Shown: positions 9,801-21,800 of the stretch, one piece after another
How the letters are laid out: every line of letters begins with the position of its first letter
How positions within the stretch are numbered: the first letter of the stretch is position 1
Assembly: GCA_029204225.1 (NCBI GenBank)
Contig: CM055109.1
Span: forward strand, 1,190,673 to 1,254,672
Direction: 5' to 3'
Origin: Diphasiastrum complanatum
Taxonomy: Eukaryota; Streptophyta; Lycopodiopsida; Lycopodiales; Lycopodiaceae
Length of the DNA: 64,000 nt
Position numbers and translations under genes: made by a program
Notes under the pieces: model-generated
Databases searched by the model: none
Told to the model about the DNA's origin: nothing
The model's input: only the letters and a program-made list of their open reading frames with translations

Positions 9801-12800
9801 GGTGGCTGATCATAACGTCTTTTCCATGGCCTAAGGCATTTAAGACCAAATAGTACATCAAAAGTGATGAAACTCATCAATGACATAAAACAACTTAACT
9901 ATAAACAAATTAGCTAACTAAGAAGAGAATCCTAAGGCCAAGATTATATGGTGCAAAGATGATTTTCAAGTTCAACTGAACATCTCTTCATTTCTCTAAC
10001 TCTGATTCTATCTCAGAATTCAAACTCTTATTAATAGCAGTAGATTTACGATCTAAAAATTTAATTATGCCATCACGATAGATAAGTCGCTTTCCAGTTG
10101 CTATAGCTTCTTGTCTTGCCTTTTTCCACTCCTGCACGTGGATGGAAGTAAGGTCGTCGTCCAAGTAACTTTTAGTATCCCGCAGCTTAGATCTCTGTCC
10201 CAGCACTTCACGACGGTGAGACACTGAGGTGAAGCGTATAACAAGAGTATCTTGATGCTTTTTAGGTCGCCAACTAGTTTCCATACCTTTGTTGTGATGT
10301 TGAAGTTTCTCTTCCAAAAATTCTTAGCCTCTCCAATAGCATCATGGCAGTGAAGGAGAAGGTGGAAGAATAGCATGAGTCAAATCTTTAAGTAAATCTG
10401 CCCATGAGTGGACAATTGTATGATGCTGTTCCACCTAATTTTTGAGTTGCTGGATTTTAGCTGAGGTAGCTATTTGGGAAGATGTTTCGCTCTTGATAGC
10501 TGCAACTTCTTTCTTGAGTTTCTCAAAGGATGCATCCAGCTTCTGGAGGTGCATTTGCACAACTAGGATCGTAGATTCGTGAGGAGCAAGTTTTTCTCGA
10601 TGGTTGTTAAGGTATTGGAATAGACGTTCTTGATCCGAACGAAGAACAAAGATCATGAAAGATGGAGGTAAAGATGCTTTTGGATTATTTGGAGTCAAAG
10701 GAAAAGCTATAGTAGGTTCACTTAGACTAGGATTTGATGGCGAGATAACTAGATAACTAGATACTATGAGTTGAAATGAGTATAATGTTGCTAGATATAC
10801 AAAGTGAGGTATAACAATATCCATATCAATATCATCACAATTTGTTGCTGAGGAAGAAGGATGTGATGCGAGCGGCAACATGAGGTAACTCTGGTGGTCG
10901 CTGATGTTGTCTAGGATGCTGAGAAGTATGTCTCCTCATGATAGGATGGATAGCTCGAGCTACGACATGACTATGAATGGTGTGCTGTCTTTGATCTCTG
11001 TGAATATGTGTATCATCGTCCATCTCATCATCAAACTCAGGGTCCTAGCGTGGTCTTCTCCTAGAGAAGAAAGAGGTAATTTGAGACTTGGAGCTAGGAT
11101 GAGTCTGCTGCTACTTGGCATATATCTCGTCGTAACCGGAGCATCTCTCGTATCATAAGTGCAACACAGCAGGAATCGTCATACGATATGAGCGAGCGAA
11201 GTGTGGTGGGCATGTCGCAAAACAAGTAGTGGTATCTCCCTCTGATCTCATATATATTGGGCATCTAAAGATAATGTGCTCCTTAGACTCCACCTCCCCC
11301 AAAGAGCATAGCTGGCATATCTGTTCCTCTCTCAGGATATTGTGGAACCTTCCAGTCTCAATAGCCAACTTACGTGATGGAACATGGAGCTGGCCCAATG
11401 TGAATTTGAGGCTGTGTGATAACCCAGAGTCCAAATATTGTGGCAAAATTGGGAACCCTACCATGTCTAGCTCAATGAAATGAGTCCGATTGTAGTCCTA
11501 CTTAACCCCTAGCTGGCGTCAACATGTACGATCAAGATATGCCCTATATAAAAACGTCTGATATACTAATGAGTTCCTGAAGAAAGATCTGTAATAGAGA
11601 TATCAATTTACCAAACGATTCAAGGAGGAGGTGGGATGCCTCGTAAAACCATGACAGCTTGTAGCCCTGATCATGAAGATAATCTGAAAAAGTAAGTGCT
11701 ATTTGTGTATATCTCCCCTCTGCATTTGGAAGTTTCTTTGCATATACATGACAATGTTTCAAGAATCGGCGATTCGAACAAGGAATCGTGGTTCGAATCA
11801 GTCCGATTCGAATCGGAAACCTGTTCGAGTAAAAAAAAATTCAAATGGCCCCAAAAACGGAAAAATGTTCAAATCGGCCGATTCGAACCTCACCTGGCAG
11901 GTTCGGGCCGGTCGAATCGGCCGATTCGAACTGGTACATGAAACATTGATACACGATAAGATGGAAAGCTGGGCCTATTTTCCTTTCGAAGGTGAAGCAT
12001 TCACTTAAATGTCAATAAGCTGATTAAAAGACAATTATGGAATTGCATATGAGCAAGTAAAACTTATTACGAAACGTAAAAATCAGAATGCTCTTTTTAG
12101 AGAGTCAATTAACTAGGCTATGGAAGAGCTATAACTTCCCTTGCCTTTGGGGAGTGGGATTCACACTATCGGAGACTTGAGGTACGTTTTGAGAAAGAGT
12201 CCATCAATTTTAGGTTTATACGGGAGATGCTTTACCTATGGAGAGCTATATGTCATGACAGTCGCCCTAGTAGGAGGGACACTCAACTCCACCTTACCTT
12301 CTTTTTCTTCCAAACGATAGTACAAAGCTTCCATTGAATCTAAATCAAAGGGTGAGACAGGCATTGCATGGGATCAGAGATAGCGACGTATACAAGCCCA
12401 CAATCTCTAGAGCTCCACGTCATGCCCCACGGACTCTCATACATCAATGTCATCCACGATGATATAGGACTACTTCAACGTCATCTTCATCAGCATCAAC
12501 AACACTATCAGCAGCATCATCATCATCATCCACCATCACCATCACAACCTTCTTCAGTCATGTGACTCAGGACAATATTTTATGCATTGCAGTTGTACAT
12601 GGTTTATTGTCCTCACAATCTTGTCTTACTGGAGCTCTCTCCCTTTATGAGCTCCTCTAACAATCTCACTGTTTAAAATTCATTCCATTAGTGGTTCTTA
12701 CCATTGGTAATACGTTTTTCTTTTACAATTTCAAAAGACATGTTTGCAAATAAACTCACATGAGCTAAGACCATAAATGGGAAGATGGTGTAGCCCAAAG

Positions 12801-15800
12801 ATTGTTTAGAAGGAGCGCACATTGTCAATGCCAAAACTTACTTGAAACGTCACATCTATCTCAAATATATAAGGTGCAAATATATTCAAGCATAAATACA
12901 AATAGTAAATACGAAGCACGTTTCCAATATTAAAAAGAATAGGTTTGATCAATTTAACAAAATATCGAAGACATAACATTTTTCAAATATCTCAACATGA
13001 CACAAATCCAAATAGTCATTTTAAAATAACCTCTCAAACAAGTTAGTTGATTGAAAAAAAAGCACGACAACATATATGTTCAAGTGATAATGAATTACAG
13101 TCGCTACCATGCCCACAACTTCAATTATGGTGAGTCAAATATTAAAACTTAATTCAAAGGAAAAACCTACATACAATAGTTGAACAACGATAAAGAAACA
13201 CATGATATGCACTCCTTTGTTCATTGGCCATTGCCCTTTTTCTTTCTCATTTTATGTTTCCTTTTTTTGTGCATGCTCTAGAATTATTATATTGTAAGAA
13301 AACCTTCCTAGAATGTCTAATTAGGCCTTTTCTAGACTTAATGTGTTTTGTGTTAGTTAAAGCTTCCAAATAGTTATAAAAAACAAAAGTAGAACTTACA
13401 AGACGATCGGCAAAAAATATGGCCATGCTATGCACGACAGGCTCTACAAGTTTTGTCGTTGAAAGCCCCATCATCAGCTTGGCAAGGAGTAAAATCCCTG
13501 AAAAGAACCCTTCTGGTCAAATCATGCCATTACCAGAACCAATCCATATAAGGCAACAGTCTCTTTCTATTGCAAGCTATTCAAATAATGTTCTAGACAA
13601 GATTTGCATGAGTATGCTCTAATTTTTAATGAAATGCTATCAATCGGTGTAGCCATGAAGGTCTTAACGCCATTTGCTTGCAAGCTAATCAAATAGTGTT
13701 CTAGACAAAATTTGCATGAGTATGCTCTAATTTTTAATGAAATGCTATCAATAGGTGTAGCCATGAAGGTTTTAACGCCATTTGCAAAATCTAGTTAACG
13801 AAAATAAATCTTCCAATTTGAAAGATTCTGAAGTCCTCCAATAAATACAATTGTATAGATCCAACAAGAGTGACGGGGATCTACAAGAACACTAGACGTG
13901 GAACTCCCACCCAACGTTAGACCAGATGATCGTCTTTATCCCCCAACCTGGGACACCACACCATCCTCACAAATCAATTAAATAGCTAATAAAGATATGG
14001 CATCCAAGACCATCTTACAACCCTTGCCTTCAACTAGGGGTATCCCTAGGCAAGGTCACATAGGACTCATGTACCATGATGTTGTGTTAGGCCTTGAAGT
14101 CATTGTAAAGGCCAAGAGTAAACATCTAGTGATGGGAGTAACTATGAGTGACATGTGGACGTATGACAAGGCAGGTGACAGATTTAGCCACTACAGTTAA
14201 CATCCAATGAAGTCTATGAGGTGTCCCAAATGTGGCACACTACATGGCATGTACCAAACACCTCCATGAAGCTTATAAATATGGATCCATGGCTCTCTAC
14301 ACATGCTAAGGGTAGATCCAAGCCTATATGCTGCTGGCTTGTGCTCCTACTTCACTGTTTAGTGGTTTTCACTTGTCTTGGCTATGGGGTGAGGTGGAAG
14401 CTCTTGTTTTCACTCCTATTTGGTTGGGTTTGGATTGTCAGCTCACTTCAGGTTGTACAAATCATATATTAAAAAGGAATTATCACACTGGTATCAGAGC
14501 CTAATCTTGAGCAACAAGAGGAGAGCTTGGATAATATCCTACCAAGTGGTTTCGGTGTAATCTTGTTTTTTTATTCATGTAGTGTGTTTTTCAGATTTTC
14601 TAACCCTTGTTGATTTGCGAAGTTGCTGGTTTGTTAGCAAAAAGAATATCAATGATAGTTAAGATTCAATTTTGAAGCAAAATACACTTCTTTCATGGTG
14701 TTTTCTCTTTAATATAGATATTAGGTTGGATCAGTATGAGCTTGGTAGGGATATTGCTAACCTACATAAATGCATGTTGAGGCTTAGAAGCATAGAAATA
14801 AGTAGATTGCCAGTGCTAGAAGCCACCATAATATGGATTTTGCTTGAAAATTAGCAAAAAAAAAGTCAAGAACTAGTCATCTTTTGAGGAACCCTTCTTG
14901 GCTCGACTTTGGGGAGATTTGAGACTCACTATGAAGTTCAATGGCAATCAGCGTGATTCCATGGAAGTTACGAGTCTCTAGAGGTCAAAATTTGCCATTT
15001 TGTCACCAAAAAACCACTAGTTTCCTGCTTGGATATCTCACTGTATGTTGCAGATCATCCCACGATCTCTTGAGCCATGGAGAGCAGCCTATGAGGCGGC
15101 TATTATCAGTAGAGGTCGGGCTGCAGCAGTCAGAATGAATACTTTTGCTAATTTTTGCTTGTATAATGCCAAAAACGACCTATAACAGCTCATGCTGCAG
15201 CATGTGCTCTATTTGAGGCATGGGGGAGAACCTCAGAGACCTCCAGAGAATGCCCACAAGGCGCATGCTATCCATAGAGTTGTCTTTTGCAGGTTCTATG
15301 GGCATTATCAGCATCAAGAGGACACTGGACCACCCTGGGGTCGGGCATTTACTGCTCTTTGACCGTCTCACACAACTAGCCCCGCGTAAGAGAGCACCTA
15401 AACCAACATAACTGGCATCTGTCTCAACAATAAACTTCTGCTTGAAATCAGGAAGGCAAAGGACAGGGAGCAGTGGTAAGTGAGTGTTCCAAAGAGGCAA
15501 AAGCAGTTTGCCATGCAAGACTCCAAACAAAAAGGTGTATCTCTCTTGAGAAGGTGGTGGAGAGGGGCTCAAACAATAGTGAAATGAAGAACGGGCTTGA
15601 ACAGATGGAGAGCCAACCCAAGAAACATACGAACTTAGTGAACATCAGTAAGAGTGGGCCAAGCTAAGATGACTTTAAGCTTACCAGGATCAAGACGGAC
15701 GTGATAATCATAAACAAGGAAGCCTAGAAACACAATCTCAGAAATAGCACAAGAGCATTGGACCGTTTGGCATAAAGCTGGTGAGCCACAAGGACAGGAA

Positions 15801-18800
15801 AGACGGGGCTCATATGAGAAACATGCTCAGACAAAGTAACATTGTAAACAAGGATGTCATCAAAATAGAGAAGGAGATTCTATGGATTTGTAGAGCAAAT
15901 CAATCAAAATTTGATGTTGGCAAGATCGGTGGGGTCGTTTAACTTCCTGATCTTGGCATTTTGTACTTAGTACACCCTTATGGAAATCTAGATGTTGTAT
16001 TGTATCATTCTTAAACTTTTGAGAACTGGGAAATTGTTATTTTACATATGCTTCGTGTTTAAAGCCCTCCTAACTTTCTTTTTTCTTATATATCATCAAG
16101 AGTTTGCAAACCCTCTCAAGTTTGATGTCCTCACTTTACATCTTCCACGTCTTATTGTGATATTCTATTGTTTGATGCTTTACCTTGAAAGTATAGACTA
16201 TATTTTTCACACGTCAAACAATGACATTGTTGATGCAGATAGCTAACTAGTGTGAGATGCAACTTAGGGTCTCCACAACTAGCATTGAATAAGTGCACGC
16301 AAAATCTAAGGAATTTCAAAAGGCCAGTTGATAATGTACAAGTAACACCAATATCTTTGTTGGTTCGAAATATGTATAAACTTCTCTAAAATGATTCTTG
16401 TTTGCAAGATATGAAGGCAAAAAATGGACGTAACAATTTGTGAACTTCATATGCAATAAGATATGCTCCTCTCCACTACCAAAACTATCAAAACTTGTAG
16501 AACTTGTTACTTAATATACAAGAGTTTCTTGGTAGGAGTAACCGTGGATGGATAGAGCATGAAAATGCAAAACGAGCAAAAGGAAAAATTTGTTGTCAAA
16601 ATGCAACCATCAAAAGTGCAAGCTAGTTCAATTTTATCTCGATGTACCTCTTGCTCTAACAGCATTATCAGTGGTTATTAGATAAGCACCAAGCTCCAAA
16701 ACCTACAACGCAAGAATCGATCACACAAAATTGTCATATTTAACTAGAAAAAAAACGTCTCGTCAGGCAAAAGAAACAAAATAAGTATGTTCCTACATTA
16801 TACTTCATACTCCACATTAATTGGAAACCATTTAAAATTTTATGAACATTCTCTTCCTATATAACGACCTATACTTACAACTTCTTGTATGGAAACAACT
16901 CCCCTTAGCACCAAGCTTATAATTGCATCATAACTTTTTGCCTGTAGGTTAAACAGAAGACACCATAGAGCAAGCGTCAATGAAAAAGACCAAAATCGCA
17001 CAGCTAATCTCACCTACAATTGAGTTTTGATTTCAACCTTACATAAAAAATCATATTCCAAGATCTCCTAACTAACCAACTTTTGATAGTTGTTGAGAAT
17101 AAATGCAATAGATTTTACTCACATTCCATTTGAACTTACAATTACTTAGCTTCTTAAAATCTCTCTGATTCAAATATTTTTCAAGCCCTTACTCTTAGAT
17201 GAAAAAGCTTGCAACTTTCAAATAGTTTAACATCCAAACACCCTCACTTGTTGCTAACCTACAAAAGTCCAAAAAGTTTTATGATAGTTTGAGTACTCAC
17301 ATCATTTGAATTTATTGATTAGAGGTTGCAGTATTCCTCTTGAGCTGAATAACAATTACGAACAGATTTACAGCAGATCAAATATAAGCTAAGAAAGTAG
17401 CACATAAGCAAGAACTAACCCTAGAAAGCGGCAAAGAGAATGCTTAAGGACACTAGGAGAAGAGAGGAGGAGAGAGCGCGGACAGCGCGCGCGCGGCCAA
17501 CGAGGAAGAGGCCGTAGTGCTTCCAAGGATCTAGCGGCTATAGGGCAACAATTCATCGCGCTAGACCAACGAAGACCGTCGGATTAAGGCATGCAAAGAC
17601 CCACCGTGGAGATCGAGGGAATTAGATGAAAGGTGGGCCATTCGATTTTGAAGCACCATTGAATGCATGTGAAGAGAGCCTTGAAGTGGGTTAAAAGGAT
17701 TTGAAGTGCATTTTGGCCTTCAATTTGATTAAAAAAATTTTAAGTTGAGAGGGACCCTGAAGTGCAAATTCGTTTGAAGAGGGGATTTGCTTCAAAGTGA
17801 AGAAACAGTGTGTTTTCTTCAAGAGCCCATAACTTTTGGTCTAAATACAATTTCTCCCGGACAGAGTGATTGCCGTACCGCGGGGAGAAAGCGTGTCAAG
17901 GGGCAAACCACACCATTTCAAAAAGGGCAAGGTAGCTGCCGATCCCGCATTGGAGCGTTTTTCAAAAATTCCACCGAATTTGGTGCGCTAGGCCAAATTG
18001 AGCGGTGGGAGGGCCTGAAACTTTTTTGGTTAGACTTTAAAGTTGACTTTTAAAAGTTCAAATTGCTCTATAAGCTTGTCATTGGGCCTCATTAAGGCAC
18101 TATAGGAGCAATTATTGATGAAATGGCAGGATTAGGGGAATTTGTGCTTGGAGAAGCTAGCAAATTGGATGGGGTATCCAATTATAGCATTTGGATATTC
18201 AAAATGAAAAGTATTTTCATGGAAAAGGCATTGTGGGACATTGTCACTTGGGTGGAACAACGGCCAACTACAACTCCAGCCGATATTCGTGCATTTGACA
18301 AAAGGGCGCAGAAGGCCTTATCCTTGACAAATTTGTCAGTGAAGGATCATGTCATTGCCCACATTAGTGAAGCTGTTACAGCAAGAGGTACTTGGGATGC
18401 ACTCAAGACACAGTTTCAGACGGCGAACCCCTCTGGAATAGTGTTTTTAAAAACCAAACTCATAAGTGTTCGCACGGAGGAAAATGAGGGTGTAGGGTCC
18501 TATTTTACACGAATAGAGGAGTTAAGAGACCAGTTGACAGCTATTGGAGAGCCAATAAGGGATGTTGAGCTAGTTCACACAACTATGAATGGCTTATCCG
18601 AAAGTTTCCAAATGTTTGCAAGTGGCATTGCTTCGAGGGAGAGGCTACCAACATTTGAGAATCTTCACGACATCATATTACAGGAGGAACAAAGGCGTGA
18701 AGTGGTAAAAACTCGACTACCCTCATTGAAAGAGCAAGCAATGCTAGCCAAAGAGAAGCATAAATATAAGAAGCAACCCAAGAAGTCGAATGTGGAGGAT

Positions 18801-21800
18801 GGCAATCAGGGATCCACATTAGGCAAGAAGAAGTCTATTGCCAAAAGCCTAGACATTGGGCAAGAGATTGTCGCAAGAAGAAGGCGGAGGGCAAAGTGAA
18901 GCAATTGACCAATCTTGCCGAGGAAGAGAATGATAGCGATAACGAAGATCAAGGCACGGCATTTGCAACAGCATTAGCATCGCAACATTCCATTGATCAC
19001 ACGCATTGGTACATGGACTCAGGAGCAACGAGACACATGACTGGCAACAAATCATGGTTTAAAAACCTGGAGCTTACTGACGATGGAGATATAATTGCAC
19101 AAGCGAATGGCGATCAGTGTCAAATTCATGGAGTTGGTCCAGTGCCTATTCAATTTCCTGATGGACATGTGAAGGTAATTGAAAATGTGTTGTATGTTCC
19201 TGGTCTTCAGAAGAGTCTATTATCTGTTGGTACAATGGCAGATCATAAGTTGAAGGTAGAGTTCAACAACAAGAAATGCCAGATCAAGGATGTGAAGCAG
19301 GGTTTCAAGGTGATTGTTGATGGCTTTAGGGATAAAACTTGTGGTTTGTACAAGTTAAATGTTGTTGTTACGAAGTGCAATGCATTAGCATAAACATCTA
19401 TATCACAAAGTGATTTATGGCATAGACGTATGGGGCATTTGAACTTCAAGAGCTTGAGGCTACTTCGTAAGCTCAAGACGGTAGCAGGTCTACCTAGCTC
19501 AGATTACAAAGAAGAATCCATTTGCAAGGAGTGCGTGCTAGGCAAGTTACATAAGAAGAAGTTCAACAAAGAAGGAGCAACAAGGGCAAAACAAGTGCTT
19601 GTGACAAGGAAGGGAAAATTGCCGAGTCTAGTAAAGAGGGAGAGTTACGGCATTCCACAAGAGAGAGGAAGTAACCTGACAGGTTTCAGGTAAATCTTGC
19701 ACTTATGAGTGATATTATTTCATCTACTGAACCATCTTGCTTTGAGGAGGCCAAAAATCAGGAGATATGGCAAAAAGCAATGCAGGAGGAGATTGATTCC
19801 ATCAAACACCATGACACTTGGGAGATAGTGGATCTTCCAAAGGGCAAAAGACCTATTGGCAACAAATGGGTATACAGGACAAAGTACAATGTCGATGGAA
19901 CTATTGCAAAACACAAAGCAAGGCCTGTAGTGAAGGGTTATGCGCAAAGCAAGGGCATGAACTACGAAGAGACTTTCTCTCCTGTGGCTAAACGGAATAC
20001 ACTTCGCATGGTGATTGCTTTGGCAGCACTATTTGTACATGGCCTGGAAGACAAAGTATGCAAACTAAAGAAAGCCTTATCACTAACACAAACAAAGTAC
20101 GTGAATGAGATTCTGAAGCGTTTCAAAATGTGCGATAGCAAGCCAGTATCTACACCTGTGGAGGTTGGTAAGAAACTATCTAACTAGGATGAGAGTGCAC
20201 TAGTTGATGCTACTTTATTTCGTCAATTAGTTAGTTCACTGATTTATCTCACAACTACTCGTCCTGACATAAGTTATGTTGTAAGTGTTGTGAGTCAATT
20301 CATGGCTACTCCTAGGGAGATTCACTGGAAATTGGCGAAGAGAATTCTTCGTTACGTGAAAGGCACGTTAACCCATGGATTGTTGTATGAGAGGCAGCAT
20401 ACTTTACCAGTTTTACAGGGCCTTGTTGATTCGGATTGGGCAGGCTATATTGATGACAAGAGATCTACCACAGGGAATGTATTTCATGTTGGTAATGGTG
20501 TATTCTCTTGGTCAAGTAAGAAACAAGACACAGTTGCTCTTTCTACTACAGAAGCATAATACAAAGCATTATGTTCAGCTACGCAGGAAGCAGTTTGGCT
20601 AAGAAGAATATTAGATGACATTGGAATTTCGCAGAACAAGCCTACTGTGATCAGATGTGATAGCCAGAGCACTATACAGCTAGCTAAAAATCATGTACTT
20701 CATGCACGCACGAAGCATATAGAAATTAAATATCATTTCATTAGAGAGAAGTTGTTATCTAAGAAATAGATGTAGTGCATTGTAAGACAGAATCAGTTAG
20801 CTAATATATTCACTAGAGCTTTAAGTACTGATAAGTTTGAGTTTTTTAGAGAAAAGCTCTTTGTAAGAAAGATAAACTAGGGCTTAAGGGAGAGTGTTAG
20901 AATAAGTAAGCCCGCGTTTCTCTTACAGTTTCATGACTTTTTGCTTATGTAATAGTGTGCATGAGTGCCAGCTTAACAGCACACGTAGTGTAAAGTTGGG
21001 ACACACATCCCGTAACGGGGACCAAACTGCCATGCAGCGGTACCCCACAAAAAATAGACTGTGTATATGTACCCTTAAGTCTCTTTTGTTAATACAGTTC
21101 AAAAGTGTTCTCTTGGGTTGTGGTGTGATCTCTCTTTTCTGCTTATCTGATTGATGATAGATTGCTTGCAAATTAGCTAACTATACTGCCAGTAAGATCC
21201 TTGACAAATAGGTCCTATTTATACCCACAAGGAGGCCCTAAAATCGAACCTTCATGGAGCCTTCCAGAGGATAAGATAATATCACTGAACCTAATCAAAA
21301 TGGATAAAGAGGGATAATAGTGTGCCCTCCTACAAGAGAGCCCCCACTCCAATATCATATGGCCAAGTACCTAATAAATGAATAAATGGGGCCAACGGAA
21401 AGGGCTAAATGAAGATGCAACATATAATCATGGAACAACAAGCTCTGCTGGATCAACAACTATATCAGATGTGGACGACTAAACAAGGGCAGCTAGAGCA
21501 CGAGCCTGACCCGCAAGTGACAGTGTAAGATAAAAAACATCTATAGGCTCCCATGTGGCCTCCTCAACAAGACGACCATCCCTCTGAACTAGAAACTGAA
21601 TTTGTCGTTGACGTCGACAAACCTAAAGTATAGCAGCTGGTAATAAAGGAAATAGCTCTGGATCATCAGGAAACGCAGCATCACGAAGAGCATCATCCTC
21701 AATAGCAACACGTAATAGACTAACGTGGAAGACATCACAGGCACGTGTAGAAGGCGGTAGCTATAAACAATAAGTCACTGGACTGAGACACTCCAATGTG

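Noticed and set aside
11780-11815. tRNA gene suggested by GGTTCGAATC
   Set aside because: The T-loop-like motif recurs as part of a palindrome cluster. No D-arm, anticodon arm or acceptor stem can be built around it.
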